Source: Chloroflexota bacterium
GTDB taxonomy: Bacteria > Chloroflexota > Anaerolineae > Promineifilales > Promineifilaceae
DNA length: 64,000 nucleotides
Assembly (NCBI GenBank): GCA_017993775.1
Contig: JAGOMA010000015.1
Coordinates: forward strand, 61,467 to 125,466
Direction: 5' to 3'
Shown here: in pieces, positions 35,507-44,923 of the stretch
How the letters are laid out: every line of letters starts with the position of its first letter
Position numbering within the stretch: position 1 is the stretch's first letter
The notes under the pieces: generated by a model
Database searches by the model: none
The model's input: only the letters and a program-made list of their open reading frames with translations
Told to the model about the DNA's origin: nothing
Made by a program: the position numbers and the translations under genes

Positions 35507-35938
35507 ATGGATGAAACCGATATTATCATCAACAACAACCTGAGCATACCGGCCGCCGAGCTGCAATTTCGTTTCTCTACCAGCAGTGGGCCGGGCGGCC
35601 AACACGCCAACCGTTCCGCCACCCGCGTTACGCTGCTCTTCGACGTCGCCCAATCCCCCAGCCTGGACGAACCAACTCGTGAACGCTTGCTCAAAAATCT
35701 AGCCAGCCAATTGGACAAAGAGGGCGTGCTGCAAATTCATGTTCAAGACACCCGCAGCCAATACCAAAACCGCGAACTGGCTATCTTGCGTTTTCAGCAG
35801 CTTTTGGCCAAAGCCTTAAAATTACGCAAACCCCGCCGCAAAACCAAACCCAGCCACGCCGCCATCGAAAAACGGATCACCGCCAAAAAGCAGCGCAGCC
35901 AGATCAAAAAAGATCGCACCAAACCGCGCGAGGAATAA
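35507..35938 (+). CDS. arfB: Ribosome rescue / peptidyl-tRNA hydrolase ArfB
   Basis: A 143-residue ArfB (YaeJ) protein, which releases nascent chains from ribosomes stalled on broken mRNAs. The catalytic loop SSGPGGQHANRSATRV holds GGQ near residue 31. It lacks the tRNA-stop-codon domain of RF1/RF2, and has the basic C-terminal tail (KLRKPRRKTKPSHAAIEKRI, then KKQRSQIKKDRTKPR) that occupies the empty mRNA channel. QDTRSQYQNRELA in the middle is typical. Length fits the family. Confidence 0.93.
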   Translation: MDETDIIINNNLSIPAAELQFRFSTSSGPGGQHANRSATRVTLLFDVAQSPSLDEPTRERLLKNLASQLDKEGVLQIHVQDTRSQYQNRELAILRFQQLLAKALKLRKPRRKTKPSHAAIEKRITAKKQRSQIKKDRTKPREE

Positions 35939-35943
35939 GTCTC

Positions 35944-35976
35944 AGATTGGTCCAATCTCCCAGATTGGACCAATCT
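35944..35976. repeat. Paired AGATTGGTCCAATCT palindromes forming a 15-bp hairpin (family 2)
   Basis: AGATTGGTCCAATCT, then CCC, then its exact reverse complement AGATTGGACCAATCT. Each arm is itself nearly palindromic. It lies between the convergent arfB and MFS transporter genes and probably terminates both. Confidence 0.85.
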
Positions 35977-36000
35977 AAAAACGTCCCTTGGTTCTCTTGC

Positions 36001-37338
36001 TTACAACACCACACCTGCCGGATCATTGCCCGAATCTAGCATCGCCTGGCGCACATTTACCCGGCTCAAAAGCGCCAATCCCACGACAAAGAAAATAATT
36101 AAGGACACAATGGCAATGCGCTGCGAACCGGTGATTTGCACGGCCGCGGCAAAGGCCAGCGGCCCAATCCACGATGTGCCCCGTTCGCTGATCTCATAAA
36201 AGCCAAAGTATTCCGCTTCGTGGTCGGCTGGAATCATCTGCGAGAAAAGGGAGCGGCTTAATGCCTGCGACCCGCCCAAGACCAATGCCAGCACAAAGCC
36301 CAAGACAAACAACTGCATCTCGGTGTACAAAAACGCAAACGCATAAATCACCAGCGCCGACCAGATAATCAGGCTGAGCATGATGGCGCGTTTGGCCCCA
36401 AACCGTTTCGCCAGATAACCAAAGGCCAACGCGCCGCCAAAAGCCACAAACTGAATCATCAAAACCAACAGCAGCAGGCTTTGCGTTTCTACCCCCAATT
36501 CATCGGCGGCAAAAGCGGTGGAGACAACAATCACCGTCTGGATGCCATCGTTGTAGATGAGATAGGCGATGAGGTAGCGGAAAGTCATGGGGTATTGCCG
36601 CCACATCTCTTGCAGGGTGTGCCAGATGCGCTTTATGCCATGCTTAAACATATTGGTTCCTGGCGGCAGTTGGCGCGCCGGGTCGCGTTGCACGAGGCGT
36701 TTGTGGGGAAATAGATAGGTAAAGACCAGCCACCATACACCGGCGCTGGCCAGACTGATGCGCACGGCCAGGGCGGTGTCTTCCATGATGGTTAACAAGC
36801 CCAGGTTAATGAGCAGCAGCAGGCCGCCGCCCAGATACCCTACCGCCCAGCCGCGAGAACTAACTTCGTCTCGTTTGTCTGGCGAGGCGATGTCGGGCAG
36901 GAAAGCATTGTAGGAGACAACGGCCGCGCCAAAAGCCAGATTCGCCAAAATGTAGAGCAAACTACCCACCACTACGGCCCCGTTGGTTCCCAAACCGGGC
37001 ATATCTGCGCGGATGAAGAACAAAAACATGGTTGCTACCGCGCCAATATAGGCAAATGTGAGCATGAGGCGTTTCTTGAGGTTGGTGAAGTCGGCGATGG
37101 TCCCCAGGAAAGGCAAGAACAAAACCTGGAGGAGTACGGACATGGAACTGGCAAAGGGGAAAATCGCGGCTGGCTGAATCCTGACGCCAAATAGTGACAA
37201 TGGCGCGGTGCTGGAAGCAGCCAGGGCTAAAATATAGGGACCGAGTAAGGCAGTGACGACGGTGGTTGAAAAGGCGGAATTGGCCCAATCATACATCATC
37301 CAGCCCCGAATCTCGCGGCGGTCATTGATCATGGTCAC
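36001..37338 (-). CDS. UMF1-family MFS transporter
   Basis: A 445-residue 12-helix transporter of the UMF1 (Atg22-like) branch. The N-terminal RGWMMYDWANSAFSTTVVTALLGPYI is diagnostic, and FLPFLGTIADFTNLKKRLML is the loop 2-3 MFS motif. VSSRGWAVGYLGGGLLLL near residue 160 is also typical. Substrate is not known; in this family export of amino acids or metabolites is suspected. The listed start is GTG 37338, five bases after GGAGGA; ATG 37332 is an alternative. It lies downstream of the LCP gene on the same strand. Confidence 0.88.
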   Translation of the reverse strand: MTMINDRREIRGWMMYDWANSAFSTTVVTALLGPYILALAASSTAPLSLFGVRIQPAAIFPFASSMSVLLQVLFLPFLGTIADFTNLKKRLMLTFAYIGAVATMFLFFIRADMPGLGTNGAVVVGSLLYILANLAFGAAVVSYNAFLPDIASPDKRDEVSSRGWAVGYLGGGLLLLINLGLLTIMEDTALAVRISLASAGVWWLVFTYLFPHKRLVQRDPARQLPPGTNMFKHGIKRIWHTLQEMWRQYPMTFRYLIAYLIYNDGIQTVIVVSTAFAADELGVETQSLLLLVLMIQFVAFGGALAFGYLAKRFGAKRAIMLSLIIWSALVIYAFAFLYTEMQLFVLGFVLALVLGGSQALSRSLFSQMIPADHEAEYFGFYEISERGTSWIGPLAFAAAVQITGSQRIAIVSLIIFFVVGLALLSRVNVRQAMLDSGNDPAGVVL

Positions 37339-37453
37339 GTTGTGTCCTCCTGCAATGTTGACTTGCGCCGGCCTGGCTTATGCGCCTGGGATGCTGTGGG
37401 TGATAACGGCCGTTAGTCGCCAAATCTTCTAACGGCTTTTGTGGGTCTGTGCC

Positions 37454-39040
37454 TTATTGGTCGAAAGCGTCAGGCGTATACAGCTGTGGCCGGCAGGGAT
37501 TGTAATCGTCGCCCAAGACGACGCGATAATCATAATCGTATTCAGCATCGGCGGCGAGTTCGATCTCGCTGCGGTTCATGTCAAAAATCCAACTGATCAA
37601 CCAGTCGTAAGATTCCTTGAAGTTGGGTTTGTAATAGCTGAGGTGAGTTTCGGTGCCAGGGCGCGAGATGGGGTCGCCAATGATGGGGATGAAACCATAC
37701 CAGGCCAGGTTGTCGGCGGCCAGGGCTGCCAGATCGGGGTTGTCGGTAGCGTTGATAATTTCTACGTAGATGGGTTTGCGGGTAGCGCGGCTGAGGTCTG
37801 GGGGACGGAAGAGGCGTTCCAAAGTGTCGTGCATCATGCCACGCCCTTCCCAGATGGGGAGCTGCACGGCCGCGCCGCCAGGCGTAACCCAGGATTCGGT
37901 TTTGCCGGCCAGATAGAGGTTTTGGACACCATTTTCCCGAATGGCCGGGGCAATGGTAGCCAGTTGCAGCAATCGGCCGAGGTCCAGGTCGGTTTCTACG
38001 GTGTCTTTGTAGGTGTTCCAGAGTGTCGGCAGTTCGGCAATCAGGTTGAGTTCGAGTCCCTGGTTGAACATGGCGCGCAGAAGCTGCTGCTGCCGTCGGC
38101 TGCGTCCCCAATCGGAGAGCGGGTCCATCAGACGGGAGCGCGCATACCAGAGGGCCAGGTCGCCGTCCATGTGTTGGACGCCAATAGGCAGGGTGAACAC
38201 TTCCCAGTTATCTTCGTTGAGGGGATCGAGTTCGGGAGAGATAAGCCGCCAATCGGTGCGTTCGCAGCTTACGGCCAGATCGACGCCGCCCATGGCATCG
38301 ACAATGTCCTGAAATCCCTGGAAATCGACTTCGGCGTAGTAGTGGATGGGGATGCCAAAGTTGTAGAGGATGGCTTGTTTGAGCAGACCAACGCCGCCGC
38401 CGGGGTAGTCGATGGTATCGCCACGGGCCAGGGCTGTGTTGAGCCGGTTCATGGTGAAGCCGGGGATGTAGACGTAGAGGTCGCGGGGCAGGGAGATCAT
38501 GGAAGCGGTGGGGCCTTCGGGATTGATGGTGACGATGAGCATGGTGTCGGTGCGGCCGCTGCCTTCGTCGCCGATGGGGTCGTCGGAGCCGAGGAGGAGG
38601 ATGTTGGTGGTGCCTTTGGGGATGTCGAAAACGGGCACGGCCGTAGGGATGGGTGTGCTGGGTGTGGGTTCGCCTTCACGCAGGAAGCCGACGGCGACGG
38701 TAGCATCCAGGGTGGGGTCTAGCTGTGGCCGGCTGGTGGGCGAGGCGGTAGGTTGCGGGGTGGCTGTTGCGCTGATGGTGGGAGTGGTTCCGGTGGTTTC
38801 TGGGCTTGTGTTCGTATCGGCTGTTGGGCTTTGCTCGGGGTTGGCGGGCTGCGGTGTGTCTGCTGGTTCGGCGGTGGTGGTGGGGAGCGGGGTGGCGGAC
38901 GGCCGTTTTACTACCGCTAAGGAGGCAGAAGTGGGTGTCGGGTCGGGCAGGGAGCCGCCTGCGCCGCAAGCAGCCAATAAGCTGCCCAGGAGAACAAGAC
39001 AAACAAGGGTAATCCAGTAGGGAGTGTATGTTCGGTTCAC
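37454..39040 (-). CDS. LytR-CpsA-Psr (LCP) family lipoprotein
   Basis: A 528-residue LCP protein, of the family that attaches lipid-linked polymers to peptidoglycan. Using the GTG at 39040 it starts with a signal peptide ending in a lipobox-like LLAACG. A ~110-residue Thr/Pro-rich linker follows. The LCP domain (about 135-400) has NILLLGSDDPIGDEGSGRTDTMLIV, MISLPRDLYVYIPG and DLALWYARSRLMDPLSDWGRSRRQQQ, with the Asp and Arg residues that bind pyrophosphate lipid. The C-terminal ~100 residues resemble a LytR_C domain. It closes the polysaccharide cluster, and the start is tentative. Confidence 0.88.
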   Translation of the reverse strand: MNRTYTPYWITLVCLVLLGSLLAACGAGGSLPDPTPTSASLAVVKRPSATPLPTTTAEPADTPQPANPEQSPTADTNTSPETTGTTPTISATATPQPTASPTSRPQLDPTLDATVAVGFLREGEPTPSTPIPTAVPVFDIPKGTTNILLLGSDDPIGDEGSGRTDTMLIVTINPEGPTASMISLPRDLYVYIPGFTMNRLNTALARGDTIDYPGGGVGLLKQAILYNFGIPIHYYAEVDFQGFQDIVDAMGGVDLAVSCERTDWRLISPELDPLNEDNWEVFTLPIGVQHMDGDLALWYARSRLMDPLSDWGRSRRQQQLLRAMFNQGLELNLIAELPTLWNTYKDTVETDLDLGRLLQLATIAPAIRENGVQNLYLAGKTESWVTPGGAAVQLPIWEGRGMMHDTLERLFRPPDLSRATRKPIYVEIINATDNPDLAALAADNLAWYGFIPIIGDPISRPGTETHLSYYKPNFKESYDWLISWIFDMNRSEIELAADAEYDYDYRVVLGDDYNPCRPQLYTPDAFDQ

Positions 39041-39057
39041 AAGTGTTCGTTGAATGA

Positions 39058-39963
39058 TTAGATTTTTTCGCCGAAAAGGTATTCGAAGCGATTGAAGATG
39101 TAGTAACCAAAGATGAAGATGATAACGGCCGTTACCGATGTGCGCAAAAGATAACTGGGGTCCATGTTCACCGGGCCGTTGCTGCCCATCGTTCCCCATA
39201 ATACCGTGCGGTAGCCGTCGATAATCGAGGCCATCGGGTTCAGCCAGCGCATCACCACGGCCGGATTAAATGTCACACCTAAAATGGTGGTGGATGTCCC
39301 CAGGCTTTCAAACGGATAAAAAACCGGCGTGAGGAAAAACCACGCCAGCAGCCCCACATTCAAAATCTGGATAACGTCCCGATAAAAAACCTGCACCGTT
39401 CCTAAGACCATGATGATCCCTTGCATAAAAATCATCTGAATCAGCAAAATCGCCGGAACCCAGAGCGCATAAATTGTCAGGCCAATCCCGTAAACGTAAA
39501 GCAGCGCCACCATTACCAGAGAAGCCAGGGCAAAATTGACCAGATTCGAGAGCAAGACAGATGTGGGCAGCATGATGCGCGGGAAATAAACTTTACGCAG
39601 AAGGGCGGCGTTATCGGTTACGCAAACCGTGCCGCTAATGAGCGTGTTGCTAAAAAATTGCCACGGGATCAGACCTACCAGAATAAAAATAGGAAAGATG
39701 CGGATGGCATTGTTGGGGATGAGCTTGGTAAACAGCAGGGTATAAACTACCATCATCAGCAAAGGATTTAGCAAGCTCCAAAACATGCCTAAAATCGAGT
39801 TTTTGTAGCGAACTTTTATTTCCCGCGAGACCAGATTTTTGAGCAGGAAGCGGTAACGCACAGCTTCCGCCAGCCGTGTGCGCCAGTTTTCCCAATCGGC
39901 GGTATCAAATAATTCCATTGCCTGGTAGGGCTGATCGGAAGGTGTGTCGAACTTAGAAGTCAT
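39058..39963 (-). CDS. ABC-2 type polysaccharide export permease
   Basis: A 301-residue permease of the Wzm/TagG type, exporting surface polysaccharide or its lipid-linked precursor. Six hydrophobic segments occur between residues 60 and 290. Seen: LVSREIKVRYKNSILGMFWSLLNPLLMMVVY near residue 45, LRKVYFPRIMLPTS near 125 and WFFLTPVFYP near 205, all usual. The partner ATPase (Wzt/TagH type) is not adjacent and not in the window, so it must be encoded elsewhere. It lies between the LCP gene (17-base gap) and glycosyltransferases. Confidence 0.92.
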   Translation of the reverse strand: MTSKFDTPSDQPYQAMELFDTADWENWRTRLAEAVRYRFLLKNLVSREIKVRYKNSILGMFWSLLNPLLMMVVYTLLFTKLIPNNAIRIFPIFILVGLIPWQFFSNTLISGTVCVTDNAALLRKVYFPRIMLPTSVLLSNLVNFALASLVMVALLYVYGIGLTIYALWVPAILLIQMIFMQGIIMVLGTVQVFYRDVIQILNVGLLAWFFLTPVFYPFESLGTSTTILGVTFNPAVVMRWLNPMASIIDGYRTVLWGTMGSNGPVNMDPSYLLRTSVTAVIIFIFGYYIFNRFEYLFGEKI

Positions 39964-40084
39964 AAAAATTGGTTCTCAGTATCAAATCCCAGGCATTATA
40001 GCGCAGATACATTGAATGACGAATGGCGGAGCTTTCTTAGAGGGTAATCGCCGGGTAGTGATTTGGCTGGTTTCGCGGCCCGAT

Positions 40085-41335
40085 TTAAGGAGAGGTGGGC
40101 GCGATTTGTTGATAAATGGATTGGATCTCAGCGGCATGATCTGAAAATGAACGCACCGGTTGAATGCCTTCACGCAGGTGTTTGCGTAAGGCCGAATTCT
40201 GTTGTAAACGCGCCAGCGCGTGCTGCCAGGCGTCTACGTCACCGGCGGGAACCAGCAGGCCATTCACGTTGTGCTGCACCCGGTCGGCCAGCACGCCCAA
40301 ATCGGAGGCTATGACCGGCACACCCATGGCAAATGCTTCTGAGATGACAAAGACAAACGATTCGTACCACAAGGAGGGCACGACAACGATATCGACGCCA
40401 GCCAGTAAATCCCAGACGGCTTTCCGGTTTAACTTCCCAAGAAAGGCGACACCCGGCATCGCCATGGCTTGTAGTTCGGCGCTGTAAGCCGGGTCGGTTT
40501 CCATGTCGCCGGCCAGCCAAAATTCGGCCGGCGCTGGCAGGCGGGAGAAAGCCTCCAGGGCGACGTGGACGCCTTTTTGCCAGGAAAGGCCGCCGATGTA
40601 AGCGATGCGGAAGGTGTTGGGTGTGTTTGTGCGGCCGGGAAGCTGCGGCGGTAGGACAATGCCGTGGGGTACGACGTGGATTTTTTGCGGGAAACGGCCG
40701 TTCCCCTCATGCAATTGGGCCGCAAATTGGCTGGGGGTGATGATGGCTTGCGCTTGCTTCAGGACGCGCTGGAGCTTTTGCTGGCGCAAGGCCAGCAGGG
40801 GGGCCAGCGCAGGCACAGCCGCGACTGCCTGCGGATGTCCGGCGCGCGCTAAAGCGCAGCGGGCGCAATTCAGCCACCAATCTGGCCCTTCGCAAATGGT
40901 CTGGTCGTAGTTGGTGAGCAGTTGGGCGTTGGCGCAAAGATACCAATAATCGTGCAAAGTAACGACGTAAGGCATACCGGCGCGGACGATCAAATCTACC
41001 AGGCCGGCCGGCAGCCCCATGAGGTGTTGGATGTGGATGAGATCGGGTTGTTCCTGGTTGAGAACGGCCGTAAACCCGGCCATCACCTGTTTTTGCCCAA
41101 ACGTGCGCCAAAATACTCGGGTACGAGACTGTGGTCCCAGTTTCAGGCGGTAGACTTGCACGCCGTTTTCGTGGGTTTGGGTTAAGGCGAGGTCTGTTGG
41201 CGGTTGTGGCGATGGGGTGAAGACGGCCGTAGGATGCCCATGCGCCGCTTGCCAATCGGCCAGGGTTTGGGTGTATAGTTCTGTCCCGCCAACGTAATCA
41301 GGCGGGTATTGGTGAACAACGTGTAAGATGCGCAA
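40085..41335 (-). CDS. GT4 family glycosyltransferase
   Basis: A 416-residue GT-B fold transferase. The N-terminus RILHVVHQYPPDYVGGTELYTQTLADW is the acceptor-side start. The donor domain has FRIAYIGGLSWQKGVHVALEAF near residue 235, and the EX7E-like segment VVPSLWYESFVFVISEAFAMGVPVIAS near 310. TTG 41335, 11 bases after the upstream stop, is the proposed start, since no ATG or GTG is well placed and the upstream reading is antisense-like; this is uncertain. Sugar and acceptor are not deducible. Confidence 0.85.
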   Translation of the reverse strand: MRILHVVHQYPPDYVGGTELYTQTLADWQAAHGHPTAVFTPSPQPPTDLALTQTHENGVQVYRLKLGPQSRTRVFWRTFGQKQVMAGFTAVLNQEQPDLIHIQHLMGLPAGLVDLIVRAGMPYVVTLHDYWYLCANAQLLTNYDQTICEGPDWWLNCARCALARAGHPQAVAAVPALAPLLALRQQKLQRVLKQAQAIITPSQFAAQLHEGNGRFPQKIHVVPHGIVLPPQLPGRTNTPNTFRIAYIGGLSWQKGVHVALEAFSRLPAPAEFWLAGDMETDPAYSAELQAMAMPGVAFLGKLNRKAVWDLLAGVDIVVVPSLWYESFVFVISEAFAMGVPVIASDLGVLADRVQHNVNGLLVPAGDVDAWQHALARLQQNSALRKHLREGIQPVRSFSDHAAEIQSIYQQIAPTSP

Positions 41336-41346
41336 AACAGGTCTGT

Positions 41347-42612
41347 TTAAGCGGCAGCATTCAGGAGGTGGTCGTAAATTTGGAGCACACGCTCGCCCAC
41401 GCTTTCCCAGGTGAAAACATCTTGCACCTTCTGCTGTCCTCGCCGGCCCATTGTCTTGCCTAAATCGGGTTCTGTCAACAGGCGGCGCATGGCCGCAGCC
41501 AGCGCCGCGACATCGCCAAACGGGACCAAAATGCCGTTTTCGCCATCGTCTACCACGCCGGGTATGCCGCCCGCCCGCGCGCCAATCACCGGACGGCCGT
41601 GTGCCCATGCTTCCAAAAAAACAATGCCAAACGAATCGGTGTGCGAGGGCAGCAGCAGCATGGCGCAGTCAGCGAGAAGGGCATGTTTTTCTGCGTCAGT
41701 CAGGATGCCCAACGGCCGTATCCTCTCTTTTTCCGCTTCGGTCAGGCTGGCATACAACTGGTCAAACTCGGCCGAAGTCTGGCCGATTAACGCCAACGTC
41801 AGCGGCGTTCCCTGGGCGTTCAACGCCAGGGTCGCTTTCACGGCGTCTAGGGCGCCTTTGGCGCGGCTCATGCGGCCGATGAACAAGGCAAACGGGCTGC
41901 TATCGGGCATGTAGCTGTCGCGCACGGCCGTGCCTGTTGGTAAATCTGGTAGGGGGTCCATGCCGCCGCTGATAACGGCCGTGCGTTTTGCCTGCACACC
42001 CCACTCGCGCAGGCCGTCAATTTCCACCGACGTCAACGCCAGCACTGCGTCCGCATCGGCCAGCAGATGGCGCTGGTGGTCCATGGTGGCGTTGCGCGCC
42101 AGCCGATCTTGTTTGTCTGTACCAAAATGGGCGAAGGGGGTAACGACGAATGGAATGCCGCGCCGGCGGGCAAACTGCCAGCCAGCCAGCAGCGGATATT
42201 CCCAGGAAAGGTTAAAGCCGTGGACGAGTTGGATGTCATCGGGCAGGGCGGCCAGGGTCGGTTCCAGTTGTTGCACGGGAGGGATGAGCCGGGTCATTTT
42301 TTGCAAAACGGCCGTCTGGTCGCCTGGCAGCGCCGATAGAACAATCATCAGTTTACGCCACAGGAGTAACGCAGACTGCCCGCCGGGCAATGCGCGCAGC
42401 GGGCAGCGAATGAGCGATATGGGACCATCTTGTTCAATTTGGGTGGACGCCGTGCCTGTGCCTAGCCAGAATTGTGTTTCTAATTGGGCGGTGGTGGTAA
42501 CGGCCGTTATCCGATGCCCACGCGCCGCCAGATTAAATGCCAACGCCCGCACATAACGTTCCCCACCGCCGGGAAAAGGGGGGTATGCGGGCGTGACAAA
42601 TAAAATGTGCAT
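41347..42612 (-). CDS. GT4 family glycosyltransferase
   Basis: A 421-residue GT-B transferase. It begins MHILFVTPAYPPFPGGGERYVRALAFNLAARGH, with the glycine-rich loop of GT4 enzymes. The donor domain has FALFIGRMSRAKGALDAVKA near residue 235 and LLLPSHTDSFGIVFLEAWAHGRPVIG near 315, where the EX7E motif is replaced by an Asp at the first position. It is expected to act at the cytoplasmic membrane face in repeat-unit assembly. Next gene downstream is another GT4. Confidence 0.9.
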   Translation of the reverse strand: MHILFVTPAYPPFPGGGERYVRALAFNLAARGHRITAVTTTAQLETQFWLGTGTASTQIEQDGPISLIRCPLRALPGGQSALLLWRKLMIVLSALPGDQTAVLQKMTRLIPPVQQLEPTLAALPDDIQLVHGFNLSWEYPLLAGWQFARRRGIPFVVTPFAHFGTDKQDRLARNATMDHQRHLLADADAVLALTSVEIDGLREWGVQAKRTAVISGGMDPLPDLPTGTAVRDSYMPDSSPFALFIGRMSRAKGALDAVKATLALNAQGTPLTLALIGQTSAEFDQLYASLTEAEKERIRPLGILTDAEKHALLADCAMLLLPSHTDSFGIVFLEAWAHGRPVIGARAGGIPGVVDDGENGILVPFGDVAALAAAMRRLLTEPDLGKTMGRRGQQKVQDVFTWESVGERVLQIYDHLLNAAA

Positions 42613-42623
42613 CCAAACCCTGA

Positions 42624-44627
42624 TTAATTGTTCGGGATCATGGGCACAAAGGTTTTGTAAAGATTGTTAACCACCAAAACCTGAACGACCACCTGCACCG
42701 GACTGCCGCTCACGACACGGCCGTCGGTGGAACCCTCAATTGTTACCACAAATTCATGCATCCCCGCGCTAAGTCCGGCCGGATTAATTCGCACCTGAAC
42801 CGTGTTTTCGCTGACAATGGTGCCTGCAGTCGGAAGCATGGTGATGCCGGTGGCTGGCGTGATGGAGGCTTGCCAATCAAACGAGCCGGGGCCAGAATTG
42901 GTGAGGTTAAGATAGGCAACCACAGGTGTAGACGATCCGATCTGCGCCATGTAGGTTGCGCAATCTGGCGTGACAAGAAGACCGGGTTCCTGGTTTGCGC
43001 TGGTGCGCGAGGCATTTTTCTTGAAAACCGGCCAATCGGCCAGATCGCTGGAATTGTTCAAATCCCAAACATAAAGCTTGCTGTTACTGGCAATCAATTC
43101 TAATTTGCCGTCATTGTCTATGTCGCCAACGGCCGGCGTGTTGATTAAAGTGCCATTGGCATAATAGATCGGTTGGGTATTGTTGGGGAAATTGGTTCCC
43201 GTTAGCTGCTGGCCGTTCCCGTCTACCACATTCACCGTCCAGCTCTGGTTCAGGAAGATTTCCATTTTGCCGTCGCCATCAAAATCGCCTAACACAAGTC
43301 CCATTTGGGTGTTAAAGGGAGAACTGGCGTTGCCATTTTGATCTCTGGGCGTCATGGGGAAGCCGGAAACCGGGGTTCCGTCGAGGCTCCAGGCGTAGAG
43401 TTTGCGATCATCGGCAAGAGCCACTACTTCTGGCGCGCTATCGCCGGCAATGTCGCCTAAAGAGGGGGATACCACGACGTTGCCGCCGGTGGGTTGCGGC
43501 CAACCCGGTAAATTATTGCCCTGGCCATCCAGGCCTAAGACCATAAAACCATATTGTGGATGATCTGGGCTATATAGATTGTAGAATTGCCCCAAGCCCA
43601 TAAAAAATTCTTGTTTTCCGTCGTTGTTGATGTCGACTACCGCCGGAGTGGAGCTGATTTCTTCTAAGAAGTAGCGTGGGAAACCGTGTTTGGGTTCGCC
43701 AAACCGGTCGAAGGCGTAAACGGACCCGCCGCAGTAACCAGGCGCCCAACCGGCCGGAGAGGCGTAGGGGCAAACCCAACCGACGCCATTCGGGTAACTG
43801 TCATCAAAATTGCCTTCACCGGTGCCGATAATAACTTCTGGGTAGCCGTCGTTGTCCAGATCGGCCAGCGCGGGTGATCCCCACGTATCGTCGGCGAGTT
43901 GGTCGTAAAGATTGGGCCAGGTGGGGAATCGTTCGTGCAGGGCGCTGTCTGGCGGGTAACCTTCAACCAGAGTGCCGGTGTGGTGCCAGGCATAAATGCG
44001 CTTATCGAATCCGGCGGCGACAATTTCCAGATCGCCGTCTTTATCCAGGTCGCCGATAGCCGGGCTGGAGAAGATGGTGTCGCGGCAGCCAACTGGAGGC
44101 ACATCGCCATCGGCAGCTAATTTGGGCCAGCCGGGTTTTACCTGGCCGTTATGGTCGAGGACGATCAGCCCGCCGTGGGTGCAGACGCTGGCGTAGATGG
44201 TGCCTGTGCCGACGGCTATTTCGAGGAAGCCGTCGTTGTCGATGTCGGCGACGGCCGGGGAGGAATGGATTTCTTGGGTTCCGGCAGCCATGCCAAAATA
44301 AGGGGCTGTGTCGGTGTCCCAAAGGATGTTGTGGTTGTGGTCTACGGCGACGATGTGCCCATTGTTGGTGGCGACGATGATTTCTAGAAAGGTGTCGTTG
44401 TTGATGTCCGCCAGGGCAGGGGAGCTGTATTGGCAGTTTTTATCGCCGGTTAGCAGACATGGGTCGCTGGGGAGAGCCAGGCTCCAGGCTGGAGGTGTAA
44501 TGCCGCCGGTTGGGTCTGCATGAACGCGATCGACGAGGGAAATGTTGAAGAGTACGGCCGTTCCCAAAATCCCCAGTAAAACAATGATACGTAATGAACC
44601 TGTTAGCAAATTCTGTTTGGTGTTCAT
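42624..44627 (-). CDS. Secreted FG-GAP/VCBS-repeat beta-propeller protein
   Basis: A 667-residue exported protein. The start is taken at ATG 44627 (MNTKQNLL), giving a standard signal peptide (hydrophobic residues 13-32). From residue ~55 to 530 about seven FG-GAP blades occur, each with a Ca2+-loop of the type DINNDTFLEIIVATNNG or DLDKDGDLEIVAAG. A C-terminal ~110-residue beta-sandwich-like domain ends LYKTFVPMIPNN. Such propellers bind surface ligands; no enzyme motif is seen. It sits inside the glycan cluster, so a surface role linked to the polysaccharide is plausible (inference). Confidence 0.83.
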   Translation of the reverse strand: MNTKQNLLTGSLRIIVLLGILGTAVLFNISLVDRVHADPTGGITPPAWSLALPSDPCLLTGDKNCQYSSPALADINNDTFLEIIVATNNGHIVAVDHNHNILWDTDTAPYFGMAAGTQEIHSSPAVADIDNDGFLEIAVGTGTIYASVCTHGGLIVLDHNGQVKPGWPKLAADGDVPPVGCRDTIFSSPAIGDLDKDGDLEIVAAGFDKRIYAWHHTGTLVEGYPPDSALHERFPTWPNLYDQLADDTWGSPALADLDNDGYPEVIIGTGEGNFDDSYPNGVGWVCPYASPAGWAPGYCGGSVYAFDRFGEPKHGFPRYFLEEISSTPAVVDINNDGKQEFFMGLGQFYNLYSPDHPQYGFMVLGLDGQGNNLPGWPQPTGGNVVVSPSLGDIAGDSAPEVVALADDRKLYAWSLDGTPVSGFPMTPRDQNGNASSPFNTQMGLVLGDFDGDGKMEIFLNQSWTVNVVDGNGQQLTGTNFPNNTQPIYYANGTLINTPAVGDIDNDGKLELIASNSKLYVWDLNNSSDLADWPVFKKNASRTSANQEPGLLVTPDCATYMAQIGSSTPVVAYLNLTNSGPGSFDWQASITPATGITMLPTAGTIVSENTVQVRINPAGLSAGMHEFVVTIEGSTDGRVVSGSPVQVVVQVLVVNNLYKTFVPMIPNN

Positions 44628-44923
44628 AAGATATTTTCCCATTACATGATTCTGTTACGACAAAAAGTGATTGTGTGCTTACGATACTACGCTTGAGAAA
44701 TGCTTAACCTTGATTTGTCGTTTGTCTGATTGCTTTTTCGACTACCTCTGTTGTTGGTTTCGACCGGCTTCTTGTTTTGAGGAGTGACTTAGGCTGTCTT
44801 GTGGAGCCGGGTCTTGGTTAAGATTAGGATGTTATACCAACAAAGTTGTTCTTACATATGCCATTAGTGTAGTTATTTCAGGAAACATTCACAATGGGAA
44901 AATTGTCTTGTCTGGTTGAAGTT
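44628..44923. other. Gap inside the glycan cluster
   Basis: About 300 AT-richer bases between the GT4 at 44924 and the FG-GAP gene. No gene, clear terminator or repeat of the three families was seen. It is the likely site of a separate promoter for the FG-GAP/GT4/ABC/LCP half of the cluster. Confidence 0.4.

Noticed and set aside
37439..38722. Long Gly/Val-rich open frame opposite the LCP gene
   Set aside because: It is antisense to a well-supported LCP protein, has no recognisable domain and has the composition of a shadow frame.
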